Source: Shewanella sp. VB17
Lineage (GTDB): Bacteria; Pseudomonadota; Gammaproteobacteria; Enterobacterales; Shewanellaceae
DNA: 64,000 nucleotides
NCBI RefSeq assembly: GCF_013248905.1
Contig: NZ_JABRVS010000001.1
Coordinates: forward strand, 4,216,001-4,280,000
Direction of reading: 5' to 3'
How positions within the stretch are numbered: the stretch's first letter is position 1; each line of letters begins with the position of its first letter. This document shows, piece by piece, positions 53,900 to 62,999 of this stretch. Made by a program: the position numbers and the translations under genes. The notes beneath the pieces were generated by a model. It ran no database searches, was not told the origin of the DNA, and worked only from the letters and a program-made list of their open reading frames with translations.

Positions 53900-55114
53900 A
53901 TGGACTTTATCCAGCTTCGCGCTCAATTTCCTACGCTAAAGCAAACTTTAGGGGGTTATCCACTGTGTTACTTAGACACCGCAGCCACGAGCCAGAAACC
54001 TAAGCAAGTGCTTGCAGCGATGACTCGATATTATGAAAATGATAATGCCAATGTCCACAGAGCAGCGCACCAGCTATCATCTAGAGCGACGACTCAGTAC
54101 GAGGCTGTACGTGATAATCTGCTCGACTTTATTCATGCTAAGCAACGTGAAGAAATCATTTTTACTCATGGTACGACCGAATCAATTAATTTAGTGGCTT
54201 ACGGGTTAACCCAACACATTAATGCTGGGGACATTATACTCATCGACACCAGTGCTCACCATGCCAATATTGTTCCCTGGCAAGAGCTGGCTAAACGCAC
54301 AGGCGCCATCATTAAACCCATCCCACTCACAAGCGAATACCGCCTCGATGAGACGGCTTATGATACATTATTACAAGAAAAACCAGCCATTGTTGCGCTC
54401 AATCATGTCTCTAACGCTTTAGGTACCCTCAATCCCATTCATGACTTGGTCGCTCGCGCTAAACACGCAGGCGCACTGACCTTAGTCGATGGCGCTCAAG
54501 CCATCGCCCATTTAGCAGTAAATGTTCAAACAATGGGTTGTGATTTCTATGTCTTCTCCGCCCATAAAATGTATGGCCCTACAGGTGTCGGCGTGCTCTA
54601 TGGACGCATTGAAATATTAGATACCCTGACTCCGTTGATGACCGGAGGAGAGATGATAACCAGTGTTAGCTTTGATACCACTCAGTTTAATACACTCCCT
54701 AACCGACTCGAAGCAGGAACACCGCCTATTGCAGAAGTGATAGGGTTAGGTGCTGCCACAGACTTTATTCGCCAACTCCCCAGAGTTGACATCGCCAAAC
54801 AAGAAGAACAACTGCTACATTATTTACACATTCAACTCAGACAAATGAGTGATATTACCCTTTATGGCGCTAACGACAACAACATCGGCGCGGTAGCATT
54901 TAACCTTGCTGATGAGCATCATCAAGATGTAGCCATACTGTTAGATCAACAAGGTGTTGCAATACGCGCTGGCCATCACTGTGCTATGCCCTTGATGACA
55001 AGTTTAGGAATTAGAGGCTGTTGCCGTGCATCTATCGGTATTTATACAAGTAAAGATGATATAGACCGCTTTATCAAAGCACTCGAGTCAGTAAAAGAAC
55101 TGTTATTAGACTAG
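53900..55114 (+). CDS. csdA: Cysteine desulfurase CsdA
   Basis: 404-aa PLP enzyme of the SufS/CsdA group, releasing sulfur from cysteine as a persulfide. Motifs: YLDTAATSQKP, THGTTESINLVA, HHANIVPWQ, VDGAQA, FSAHKMYGPTGVGVLYG (PLP Lys) and IRAGHHCAMPLM with the catalytic Cys. The ATG at 53900 gives the family start MDFIQLRAQFP. Partner csdE follows. Its TAG stop lies in the terminal repeat of the mobile element at 55112-55352. Confidence 0.94.
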   Translation: MDFIQLRAQFPTLKQTLGGYPLCYLDTAATSQKPKQVLAAMTRYYENDNANVHRAAHQLSSRATTQYEAVRDNLLDFIHAKQREEIIFTHGTTESINLVAYGLTQHINAGDIILIDTSAHHANIVPWQELAKRTGAIIKPIPLTSEYRLDETAYDTLLQEKPAIVALNHVSNALGTLNPIHDLVARAKHAGALTLVDGAQAIAHLAVNVQTMGCDFYVFSAHKMYGPTGVGVLYGRIEILDTLTPLMTGGEMITSVSFDTTQFNTLPNRLEAGTPPIAEVIGLGAATDFIRQLPRVDIAKQEEQLLHYLHIQLRQMSDITLYGANDNNIGAVAFNLADEHHQDVAILLDQQGVAIRAGHHCAMPLMTSLGIRGCCRASIGIYTSKDDIDRFIKALESVKELLLD

Positions 55115-55352
55115 GGTCTGTTTATCTTTAGAGTTTGAATTTTACTCCATTACAATAGCTTTAGTGTAAGGCATTCGGCGATGAGGCTTAAATAGGTTAA
55201 GTAAAAAAAACCGCAATAAAGCCATTGAGATGAGCTATAGTGCAAGGTTTTTTCAGTCTTTCTACTACCTTGCCACTTGTTAGTGTAGAATTACTAAACT
55301 ATAAAAGTACTTTTTTGTATAAAAAAAAACCACAAAAGATAAGTAGACCCTA
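55112..55352. mobile_element. MITE-like element between csdA and csdE
   Basis: A 241-bp stretch has 18-bp terminal inverted repeats: TAGGGTCTGTTTATCTTT at 55112-55129 and, at 55335-55352, the reverse complement of TAGGGTCTACTTATCTTT (16 of 18 identical). The ends start with TA, possibly a TA target duplication. It has no open frame, is AT-rich and carries internal A-tracts. The first three bases form the csdA stop codon. The outer sequence GGGTCT-N-TTATCTTT suggests a known IS family, but I cannot name it. Confidence 0.7.
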
Positions 55353-55401
55353 ACATTTTAAAAAAAATCATTACATGTAAACATGATTAATCAGGACAAA
55401 C

Positions 55402-55839
55402 ATGAGTCAAGTATCCAAGCCCAGCACCGACACATTTTTAGCACTACAGCTCAACCATACTGAAATTTTACCCTTATTCGAACAGGCGAATAACTGGCAG
55501 GAAAGGTATCGTCAGATAATGTTGCTGGGAAAATCGATACCCAAGCTTGACAATGACTTCAAGCTTGAGTCCGCTCAAGTTAAAGGTTGCGAAAGCAGTG
55601 CTTGGCTCTACCACCAAGAGATTGAAAAAAAACATTATTTTCTTGGTGATAGTGATGCTCGGGTAGTCAAAGGTTTAATCGGACTATTACTTGTTGCCTG
55701 CAATGGCAAAACTGGTACAGAAATCACAGCATTTGATATTGACAAATATTTTGATAAATTAGGACTCACAGGACAATTAAGCCCTTCGCGCACCAATGGA
55801 TTATTCGCTTTAGCTAAAGCAATGAAAGCGGTGGTTTGA
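55402..55839 (+). CDS. csdE: Sulfur acceptor protein CsdE (SufE-like)
   Basis: 145-aa SufE-family sulfur acceptor for CsdA: MLLGKSIPKLDNDFKLE, VKGCESSAWLYHQ with the acceptor Cys and a C-terminal GLTGQLSPSRTNGLFALAKA. It is separated from csdA by the inserted element, so co-transcription now has to cross it. Confidence 0.92.
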   Translation: MSQVSKPSTDTFLALQLNHTEILPLFEQANNWQERYRQIMLLGKSIPKLDNDFKLESAQVKGCESSAWLYHQEIEKKHYFLGDSDARVVKGLIGLLLVACNGKTGTEITAFDIDKYFDKLGLTGQLSPSRTNGLFALAKAMKAVV

Positions 55840-56228
55840 GATAATTTAAGGCTGATTACATTTCTATATGTAACTTTCAAGCCTAGTTGATATTGGCTAA
55901 GATTCTTGAAGCATTAGCCTTTCATTCTCTTTATTATATTTTTATTCAAACTTCGTTTGAAATTAACCTAGTGATATCCCATACCGCACTGGATCAGGAA
56001 AACTGTTCGTCCTCCTGTATCCACCTATGACGCTCACTTGGTGATATAAAATTGAGCTTACTGTGCTTATGTTCGATATTGTACCAACTGACAAACACTT
56101 CCCACCCATCCCCTTGCTTCAATTAAACTTTTGAAGCCACCACTTGTAACGGTCTATTTAATTCCATAAACAATAGACCATACAGGGAGCCGTGATTTGG
56201 GATGCTAGAGCCAAGGAGCAATTAACTC
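55840..56228. other. Intergenic region with decayed IS3-family end
   Basis: Region of about 390 bases between csdE and yqiK (both converge here). It contains the transposase remnant described separately and otherwise AT-rich filler; no intact gene or clear terminator was seen. Confidence 0.6.
55994..56170 (-). pseudogene. C-terminal remnant of an IS3-family transposase
   Basis: On the minus strand, two frames together encode the end of an IS3-type integrase: SGGFKSLIEARGWV (about 56165-56105) and, one base shifted, EVFVSWYNIEHKHSKLNF then ISPSERHRWIQEDEQFS ending at TGA 55994-55996. The frames join at a GGG/GGGG run near 56100-56104, so an inserted G broke the gene. The FVSWYNIEHKHSxLxF pattern and SPSERH are characteristic. 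The N-terminal two thirds of the transposase are missing; no inverted repeats were found. Inactive relic. Confidence 0.85.
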
Positions 56229-58028
56229 TTAAGTGTTTTCACTTCTTTGCATGCTTAATTCTGCATCTGGAGATAGTTGGGGAATATACCCATTAAGCTT
56301 AACGTTATCTGCGTCCAAACTCGATATAGCATCATCAAGTAAGTGATTGCCAGTTAAGAGATCATTAAGGCCACCTTTTTCGGCATCAACTAAGCCTAGT
56401 TCACGCAACATGGCATCGACCACAGGCGCATTGGCACGATAATTAAGCGCCGCTGTGGTGATCTGTTCAGCTATCCCCGCTTGCCCTGACTGAGCGGATC
56501 CGCCGCCTACAGATGTGCCATTACTTGCTGCACCATAACCTTGCAAAATTTTAATTCCTTCAATATTTTCAAGGGGCTTAACCGACTGTTTAATGACTTC
56601 TGGCAATGCAGCTATCGTGGCTAAAGCACGTCGTAAATCAATCTGTGCATCGCTCAACACATTTTCAGCTTCATACAAGGCTTGCTTACCCGCAGCTTCA
56701 ACGATATACACTTTTTCATCTGCCGCAGCCTGAAGCATTTTCGCATCCGCACTGGCTTTAGCTTCGATAAGTATCGCACTGGCTCTATCTTCTGCAGCGC
56801 GCTTCTCAGCTTCAGCCTTAGTCGTCATACCAACGGCTTCACGTTCGGCTTCTTTACGGGCATCAATCACTTCAATCTCTTTACTACGATTGGCGATGGC
56901 AACTTGACGAGTTGTCACAACCGCTTCCTCTTTCTCTACTTTTAACTTTTCAGCTTCAGCTGCCCTAGCCCGCGCAGCGGATTCCTCTTCCGATTTTTGT
57001 GCAATCGCTATTTGTTTGTCTTGCTCGGCAACTTCAATATCTCTTAATTGCTGAATTCGTGATTGCTCAATGGCGTTGCGCTTTTCAATCTCACGAGTCT
57101 CAATGTCTTTAGTTTTCTCTATTTCCGCTGTCTCAATCGCTCGCTCTTTGGCTATTTCGGCCTCACGTTCTTCTTGAGTCTTTTGCGCTTGCTGCTTTAA
57201 AATTTCAGCTTTTTGCTCAGCACGCTTAAAATCCAATGCCTGTTGTTGGATCAATTTAGCTTCCTGCTCGGCTTGCTCAATCGCCAATGATTCTTTTTCA
57301 GCTTCTAAATTACGCATCTCAATCTTAATGCGATTTTCTTGCTCAATATCGTTGGTTTCTTTGCGTTTTTCTTCGATGATTTTAGCCAAGCGCGCACGAC
57401 CTTCCGCATCAAAAGCATTATTTTCATTGAAATACTGCAGTTCAGTCTGATCAAACCCCGTCAAAGATACAGATTCTAACTCTAAGCCATTTTTTTCGAG
57501 ATCGTTCGCCACATTATTCTGCACTCGCTGGACGAAGTCAGCTCTTTGCTCATGCATTTCAATCATAGTCATTTCAGCCGCAACAGCACGAAGCACATCA
57601 ACAAACTTAGACTCCATTAACTGCTTAACTTCTTCTACACGTGTTGTACGCGAGCCTAAAGTCTGTGCAGCCATTGAGATCCCATCAGCATTAGGTGCCA
57701 CTCTTAGGTAAAAATCAGCTCTCACATCCACTCGCATTCTATCTTTAGTGATCAACGCATCCTTTTGCATCTTTACCACTTCAATACGCAGAGTATTCAT
57801 ATTCACAGAAATAGTTTCATGTAGCACTGGCAATACGATAGCACCGCCATCTTTTATTATCTTTTCCCCACCAAAACCCGTTCTGACAAACGCCAGTTCT
57901 TTTGATGCTCGGCGATATAACTTGGCAAAAATAACACCTATCACCAAGATCCCCAGCAGCACAGCTCCCGCTAAAAAGAACACTAGACTGCTACCAAATG
58001 TGTCATTAATACCTTGAACTTTATCCAT
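56229..58028 (-). CDS. yqiK: Flotillin-family protein YqiK
   Basis: 599-aa membrane protein: an N-terminal helix (about 13-38), an SPFH/band-7 domain (about 45-230) and a long charged coiled coil rich in E/K/A/Q with EKxxEI repeats (about 230-450), typical of flotillins, which scaffold membrane microdomains. AAGGAA precedes the ATG at 58028. The partner yqiJ lies 135 bases upstream. Confidence 0.93.
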   Translation of the reverse strand: MDKVQGINDTFGSSLVFFLAGAVLLGILVIGVIFAKLYRRASKELAFVRTGFGGEKIIKDGGAIVLPVLHETISVNMNTLRIEVVKMQKDALITKDRMRVDVRADFYLRVAPNADGISMAAQTLGSRTTRVEEVKQLMESKFVDVLRAVAAEMTMIEMHEQRADFVQRVQNNVANDLEKNGLELESVSLTGFDQTELQYFNENNAFDAEGRARLAKIIEEKRKETNDIEQENRIKIEMRNLEAEKESLAIEQAEQEAKLIQQQALDFKRAEQKAEILKQQAQKTQEEREAEIAKERAIETAEIEKTKDIETREIEKRNAIEQSRIQQLRDIEVAEQDKQIAIAQKSEEESAARARAAEAEKLKVEKEEAVVTTRQVAIANRSKEIEVIDARKEAEREAVGMTTKAEAEKRAAEDRASAILIEAKASADAKMLQAAADEKVYIVEAAGKQALYEAENVLSDAQIDLRRALATIAALPEVIKQSVKPLENIEGIKILQGYGAASNGTSVGGGSAQSGQAGIAEQITTAALNYRANAPVVDAMLRELGLVDAEKGGLNDLLTGNHLLDDAISSLDADNVKLNGYIPQLSPDAELSMQRSENT

Positions 58029-58163
58029 ACTTTTTCCTTAATATTACATGATATTGTTAACTGATATCGATGGGATTAAGCACTAGACTTAATTGATGCC
58101 ATTTCAATCAATTAACCACTTTTTAATTTAATGATTTGTCTTAGATTTTGATGAGAGTATGAG

Positions 58164-58793
58164 CTAAGAATCGAATCGAGCAGCAGACCAAACGGTGCCT
58201 TCACGCTTAAGCAATATCACTTGAGTACCAGTATTAAACTCGACTCCGGACATTTCTGGTTCAACCAAAATATAGTGTCTTTGCTGATGTTTATCTCTGA
58301 CTAACGCTTCGCTAGGATTACCTTTAATCGCACAACCTAAGGTCACAGTACCAACACTGCCGAGCAAGGTATCGATAGACACTGCATTACTCTCATTTTT
58401 AGGCAATACCCTCGCAATAGCAGCCCCTACGTAACGGCAGGAAATAGCAGTAAATACCAGTGCAATAGGTAAGCTAATAGCTTGAGGAAACATTTGTTGA
58501 GTCATGATTAAAGCTAGGTAATTACTGACGTACCCTACAAAAGAAAAGCTGATTAAAACGAGAACAAACCAAATAAGAAGCGGTAAACGATTGATACATA
58601 GCCAACCAGAGACTCCAGTAAAACCAGTAAATGAAGTTTCTATATCAGCATCAACAGGAGCGCAGTTATCAAGTGCACCGACTAAGCTATAACCTAGCAT
58701 TAATGATAAGACTTCAGATATGCCCAATAAAAGGACTAAAAAAAGCGAGATTGAAAAGGGTAAATTAGCTTGGGTGAATAAAAATTCCACCAT
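58164..58793 (-). CDS. yqiJ: OB-fold inner-membrane protein YqiJ
   Basis: 209 aa from the ATG at 58793 (GGAG 6 bases upstream). Two to four membrane helices (LPFSISLFLVLLLGISEVLS; LPLLIWFVLVLISFSFVGYV; FPQAISLPIALVFTAISC) are followed by a C-terminal OB-fold (LLGSVGTVTLGCAIKGNPSEA; HYILVEPEMSGVEFNTGTQV). This NfeD-like companion is commonly paired with YqiK; the pair is thought to help membrane organisation. Confidence 0.9.
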   Translation of the reverse strand: MVEFLFTQANLPFSISLFLVLLLGISEVLSLMLGYSLVGALDNCAPVDADIETSFTGFTGVSGWLCINRLPLLIWFVLVLISFSFVGYVSNYLALIMTQQMFPQAISLPIALVFTAISCRYVGAAIARVLPKNESNAVSIDTLLGSVGTVTLGCAIKGNPSEALVRDKHQQRHYILVEPEMSGVEFNTGTQVILLKREGTVWSAARFDS

Positions 58794-58811
58794 ACTTTTC
58801 TCCATGTACAT

Positions 58812-59271
58812 AACAAAAATCCATTTATTGAAAAGTAAAAAATTATCTTTTTACTGTACTAATAAAATTATAACAAAACAGATACTGGATAGAAACCCTA
58901 TTTATTGACGCTACTGAAGGTATTCTTGCATTTGGATGTTTGATTAAAGCCAGTATCACAAGTAAATAGATAATTTCACATGAATGATACCAATTGCATT
59001 ACGTATATGATCAATTCAGAGGCCCTCAAACTTTTCAATTCAAGGCGCATTGATGAAAGAATGGTCGTTCATAAAGTGAACCAACTCTTGCTCTAACTCA
59101 CTAGCTATATCTCATAGACTCACACTAGGGAAATGGAGAACAACCAAAATGGGAAGCTGAATTTAAACGCCTTACCCACTAAAAATAAAGGTAAAGGTAA
59201 AGGTAAAGGTAAAGGTAAAAATATAAATTTAAGTGTAGCAAATCCTATTGATGTATTTATTATGTGTGTTC
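58812..59271. other. Intergenic region with hexamer tandem repeat
   Basis: 460 bases between yqiJ and the GNAT gene with no open frame of note. 59187-59220 is a tandem run of about five TAAAGG/GGTAAA hexamers, a slippage-prone microsatellite. 58990-59060 (ATACCAATTGCATTACGTAT...) has the look of a dispersed Shewanella repeat, but I cannot confirm it. The yqiJ promoter lies at the left end. Confidence 0.5.
59187..59220. repeat. (GGTAAA)n hexanucleotide microsatellite
   Basis: About five consecutive perfect copies of AAGGTA-type hexamer. It is intergenic and the copy number probably varies between isolates. No CRISPR spacing is present. Confidence 0.85.
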
Positions 59272-59694
59272 TTATTGAACCAATGAACTTTTAAGTACGA
59301 AATGATCATCGACCGTTTCAATTACTGTCCATTTTAGATTTGAATACAATGTAGGAATATGAGTAAAAACCAATAATTCTGGTTCAGTCATTTCCTCAAC
59401 CATTTTTTCAGCATGATTAATCAATTGTGCGCTAATTCCTTGCTTACGATTTTCAGGTTTAATAAAGACAGCATTAACCCAAACAGCCTGTTCTTGAGTA
59501 ATTGGAGATAGAAAACGAGTAAAAACTAAACCACCAATTAATTCACCATTTTCTAAGGCAATGATAGGATTTGGGATTACTTTTCCATCTTTTGTTGTAG
59601 CCAGTGGTTCAACATCATCCCACTCACTTTCAAACCATTGATACAATTCAGATAAATATGTTGAATTACTTTCAACCGTTTTAATTAAAATCAT
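59272..59694 (-). CDS. GNAT N-acetyltransferase, cassette-like
   Basis: 140 aa from the ATG at 59694 (TGGAG 5 bases upstream). GNAT features: IALENGELIGGLVFTRF and the acetyl-CoA loop KPENRKQGISAQLI. Small acetyltransferases of this kind are common integron-cassette genes. Downstream of a GCATTATGT core-like sequence (59730-59736) about 35 bases before the ATG. Substrate unknown. Confidence 0.83.
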   Translation of the reverse strand: MILIKTVESNSTYLSELYQWFESEWDDVEPLATTKDGKVIPNPIIALENGELIGGLVFTRFLSPITQEQAVWVNAVFIKPENRKQGISAQLINHAEKMVEEMTEPELLVFTHIPTLYSNLKWTVIETVDDHFVLKSSLVQ

Positions 59695-59729
59695 AATTAC
59701 TCCATTAAACCTATCATTTCTGTGAAAAC

Positions 59730-59985
59730 ACATAATGCCCGCTTAAGCGGAAAAATATTGAACAAGAAGCACTGAAATACGCATTTTACCTGCTGTGAAG
59801 TTCCTATGGTTAGTACTGCGGCATGTGTTACCGAAGTGATTACGGTGAGTACGAGACTATGGATTCCAGCGTGAACTCTCACGCCGCTATTTACTATATA
59901 AAGCTATCACTTCCTGCAATCTCGGGCTTGTTCAACACTTGGGATAAGGAAGCGGCTGCGCGTGGCCTATCCTTATTAGTTATAC
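59730..59985 (-). other. attC-like spacer between cassette-like genes
   Basis: Read on the minus strand, it begins with GTATAAC (59985-59979) just after the stop of the monooxygenase gene, as VCR-type attC sites begin TATAAC, and ends CCGCTTAAGCGGGCATTATGT (59750-59730), close to the VCR 3' end GGCGGGCGTTATG. The interior has several inverted repeats. At 256 bases it is longer than typical attC sites, so this could instead be an attC with an inserted repeat. Confidence 0.45.
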
Positions 59986-59987
59986 GT

Positions 59988-60272
59988 TTAGTTACCACTG
60001 CTTATTTGGTAATGTCTTTCTACGTTTTTAGTTACATCACCCCATTTAGATGACTTAACTCGGGCTTGATGGTTATCAAAGGCAGTTTGATTAATGAACT
60101 CTTCGTAAACACTAAATTTGTTGAGATTACTTTCATCAGGTGTGACAGTAAAAGTTAAGCAACCAGCCTCTTTTAATGTGAGGCTTTTATGAGTAAGCAA
60201 TTCACGTTTTACTATCTCAAGATCGGAATCTGGTACGAGTATAAATCCTTGCAATATAACTTTTGCCAACAC
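59988..60272 (-). CDS. Putative quinol monooxygenase (ABM family), cassette-like
   Basis: About 94 aa from GTG at 60272 (AGGAG 4 bases upstream; TTG at 60269 also possible). ABM-domain signature: VILQGFILVPDSDLEIVKRE, AGCLTFTVTPDE, FSVYEEFINQTAFDNHQARV and KSSKWGDVTKNVERHYQI. Proteins of this exact type are frequent in Vibrio and Shewanella integron cassettes. It starts 14 bases after an attC core (GTTAGGC at 60293-60287), the classic cassette spacing. Confidence 0.85.
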   Translation of the reverse strand: MLAKVILQGFILVPDSDLEIVKRELLTHKSLTLKEAGCLTFTVTPDESNLNKFSVYEEFINQTAFDNHQARVKSSKWGDVTKNVERHYQISSGN

Positions 60273-60286
60273 TGAACTCCTGAAAT

Positions 60287-60315
60287 GCCTAACGCCCAAT
60301 TAAGGGGCTAAAAAT
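60287..60315 (-). other. attC 3' half with core GTTAGGC
   Basis: On the minus strand AGCCCCTTAATTGGGC is followed by GTTAGGC, almost the VCR right half (AGCCCCTTAGGCGGGCGTTA...). The matching 5' half (GCCTAAC plus complement) is not evident to the right, so the site may be truncated by the nearby transposase element. Confidence 0.6.
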
Positions 60316-60565
60316 TGTTTGCTAAAATGTGAGCGGAGAAAACAGCAAACTGTTTTAGTACGTTTAAAGTGCTTTTTAGGTAAAATTTTTACAGTATAGT
60401 ATTGTATTAATTCAATATTCTCAAGTGATATTGTGATCACTCAATAATGTATGAATTTAGGCAAATCCAAAAATCCAAAGCAAAAATCCATAGACAGCCA
60501 TTGTTAATTGCACTTCATGTCGCTGTGACTAAAATTTAATCATGGTGATATCATTGGAGTGAGTT

Positions 60566-61543
60566 ATGCCCCAGCCTAGAAGAACGCTAATCAGTATCGA
60601 AGACACGCCTTATTATCATTGTTGTAGCCGTGTCGTGCGCCGCGCATATCTCTGTGGTGATGATAAGTACACAGGTAAAAACTATGACCATCGACGCGGT
60701 TGGGTTGAGGCGCAAATGCTTAAATTATCTGACGTTTTTGCGATTGATGTGGCGGCCTATGCGGTGATGAGTAATCATTTGCATATTGTGTTATATATCG
60801 ATTTAGATAAAGCCAATGTCTGGTCAGATAGGGAAGTGGTTGAACAATGGCATCAATGCTTTAACGGCACAGCACTCACACAAAAATTTGCTCGAGGTGA
60901 AGTGATTGATGAGCACCAAGTGGCTAAATTAAAACATCTTATTGCAACTTACCGCTCACGACTGAGTGATATTAGCTGGTTTATGCGATGTCTTAATGAG
61001 CCTATTGCTAGGCAAGCCAACTTTGAAGATAACTGCACGGGTCATTTCTGGGAAGGACGGTTTAAATCTCAAGCGCTTTTGGATGAAGCGGCAGTGCTGG
61101 CTTGTATGGCCTACGTTGAACTTAATCCTATTCGGGCTAAAATGGCCAATACGCCTGAGAATTCAGACTACACCAGCCTTCAATTGCGAGTCAACGCGGC
61201 AATTAATGGAAAACAACCTACCAGGTTACTGCCTTTTATTGGGGATGAACGGCTGAATCAACCCAAAGGCATAAACTTCGCGCTGAAAGACTATCTTGAA
61301 TTAATTGATGAAACAGGCCGTATTATTCGAGATGATAAACGCGGAGCAATCTCGGCCAATGCAGATAAGATATTAACGAGGCTAAACATTCCTGCTGACA
61401 ATTGGCTCAAAATCACCACAGAGTTTGGGCATCTATTTCATGGACCAGTAGGGACATTGCAAGAGCTAAGTCGCTACTGTGAACACTTAAATAAAAGACG
61501 ACGGCATTTTTCCACGAGTTGCGAGTATCTTAAAGTAGGCTAG
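60566..61543 (+). CDS. REP-associated tyrosine transposase-like (Y1/IS200-type HUH) protein
   Basis: 325-aa member of the RAYT-like transposase family: PYYHCCSRVVRRAYLCG at the start, the HUH motif MSNHLHIVLY (His71, His73), and MAYVELNPIRAKM where the catalytic Tyr lies. FWEGRFKSQALLDE is also typical. Such proteins process single-stranded REP hairpins. The gene is oriented opposite to the cassette-like genes around it. No flanking REP array was identified. Confidence 0.85.
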   Translation: MPQPRRTLISIEDTPYYHCCSRVVRRAYLCGDDKYTGKNYDHRRGWVEAQMLKLSDVFAIDVAAYAVMSNHLHIVLYIDLDKANVWSDREVVEQWHQCFNGTALTQKFARGEVIDEHQVAKLKHLIATYRSRLSDISWFMRCLNEPIARQANFEDNCTGHFWEGRFKSQALLDEAAVLACMAYVELNPIRAKMANTPENSDYTSLQLRVNAAINGKQPTRLLPFIGDERLNQPKGINFALKDYLELIDETGRIIRDDKRGAISANADKILTRLNIPADNWLKITTEFGHLFHGPVGTLQELSRYCEHLNKRRRHFSTSCEYLKVG

Positions 61544-61775
61544 CCGCTGGATTCAAGTAATAAGAGCAACAGAACTCTAATATACCTGTAATAGCATCTT
61601 CCTCAGTTTATCAACAGAGCAGATATTCCTTGCCTGAAAATCAACTTTTTACGACAAAAAACCTCATTTTGTTAAGAGTACTCGGTTATATGAGCTTAAC
61701 ACTCCTTCCTTTCATGAGTTGATAGTTACAAAACATAGAGCGTTCGCTAGAATATAGGTATGTTATTGATTAACA
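61544..61775. other. Intergenic region after transposase
   Basis: 232 bases, AT-rich; no gene, hairpin or attC core stands out. It likely supplies the promoter of the 61776 gene. Confidence 0.5.
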
Positions 61776-62285
61776 ATGGCTGGCTATGATTTTTTTCCCG
61801 GGGCAACTGGTGCATTATTTATCACACAAATTAAATCAATTTTACCTTTTCTTAAACCTGAAGGGTTTAAGGTTTGTTTGGTTGTTTTAGTCATTTCTGC
61901 TGTCTTGGGTTTTATTGCTAAATATCATTCACTTCGCTGTGAAATACAGAGTAATGTGCAATCTAAACTATCTGAATTAATTAAACCTGTATTTGACAAA
62001 CATGAAGAAGATGAGACGAAGATTCAGAGCTACGCCGAAAAAAAAGGAGTTGAGTTAGAAACTGAAATCAGTTTATCTAAAATAATGGAGAAGTTTTCTA
62101 GACCTTTTCCATTTTGGGTGAAATGGCTCATTAATCGAAAAGTCACAAAAACGGCAGGTGATCGACAAGCTGGATTTCATATTGCGGTAAAATCATATAT
62201 GTCCCAATTACGCTGGACATTTTTTCAAGCCTGCATGTTTCTTGCTTTTATGTTGTCGGCCGCTTGGTATGCAAATGCAATATAA
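61776..62285 (+). CDS. Hypothetical membrane protein
   Basis: 169 aa, not recognised. Two membrane helices (LKPEGFKVCLVVLVISAVLG, about 32-52; WTFFQACMFLAFMLSAAWYA, about 148-167) flank a charged cytoplasmic or periplasmic region with DKHEEDETKIQSYAEKK. The protein is followed by TATAACAAGC (62282-62291), which resembles an attC start, then directly by the next gene. Confidence 0.65.
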   Translation: MAGYDFFPGATGALFITQIKSILPFLKPEGFKVCLVVLVISAVLGFIAKYHSLRCEIQSNVQSKLSELIKPVFDKHEEDETKIQSYAEKKGVELETEISLSKIMEKFSRPFPFWVKWLINRKVTKTAGDRQAGFHIAVKSYMSQLRWTFFQACMFLAFMLSAAWYANAI

Positions 62286-62309
62286 CAAGCTAATTAATAA
62301 GGAGATTCC

Positions 62310-62930
62310 GTGTCTTGGCATAATCAGAAGAAAATTTTACTGGCTGTAGCCGTAATATTGATTGCGCTACTTAGTTTCGCTATAGGCGTTAGTTTCGGTA
62401 CTTCCTATGATAACGGCTCTCTTATCAATGTATTGTTCCCAGCATTAGGTGTTGTTGGTAATTGGATTGCTGGAATTGGGGCTATCGCCGCTGTGTTTAC
62501 TTCACTCTGGCTAGCCGATAATCAACGAAAACTAAACAGTGAAGAAATAGATGTAAAATTCAATTTAGTAGTATCACCACCAGATATGACAAGCAGGCTA
62601 ATGGTTTCTGCGGTAAGTAAAGGAAATCGGCCTGCTAACGTAAAATCACTATCAATATATTCAGCTAACTCAACTGTTGCTATGTGGGTGAAAGATCTTG
62701 ATCCACAATCAAGCCACTTACCTATCGTAATGCCGTACGGTCATGATGCTAGCTTTTTACTAGTACGAGGAATCGAGTCATATATAAATAGCTATGTAAA
62801 AGAGCATTGCGATGGAAAGTATTCCAGTCTGAGAATACAGCTAAATACTACTCTTGGCTCTTTCTTTGTTCCTTTTAGCTCAGAAATTTTAAAGCACTTG
62901 CGTAATGCAGGTGCTAACAAGTCAAGCTAA
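62310..62930 (+). CDS. Hypothetical inner-membrane protein
   Basis: 206 aa starting at GTG 62310, with AAGGAG 7 bases upstream. Two N-terminal helices (ILLAVAVILIALLSFAIGVS; NWIAGIGAIAAVFTSLWLAD) are followed by a soluble beta-rich region (DVKFNLVVSPP; ANVKSLSIYS). Resembles small phage- or cassette-borne proteins with the GNWIAGIGAIAA motif, of unknown function. 24 bases after the preceding gene, so likely co-transcribed. Confidence 0.7.
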   Translation: MSWHNQKKILLAVAVILIALLSFAIGVSFGTSYDNGSLINVLFPALGVVGNWIAGIGAIAAVFTSLWLADNQRKLNSEEIDVKFNLVVSPPDMTSRLMVSAVSKGNRPANVKSLSIYSANSTVAMWVKDLDPQSSHLPIVMPYGHDASFLLVRGIESYINSYVKEHCDGKYSSLRIQLNTTLGSFFVPFSSEILKHLRNAGANKSS

Positions 62931-62999
62931 GGGACGTAGCAAAGCTTGAAGCGTTACCCATAGAAAATTTAACCTGAAACTCATGAATTAGAATTAATG

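Noticed and set aside
59187..59220. CRISPR-like array
   Set aside because: Repeats are 6 bases and directly tandem with no spacers; simple microsatellite.
59823..60053. 76-codon plus-strand frame between the cassette-like genes
   Set aside because: Overlaps the attC-like spacer and the end of the ABM gene; no family resemblance and no ribosome-binding site.
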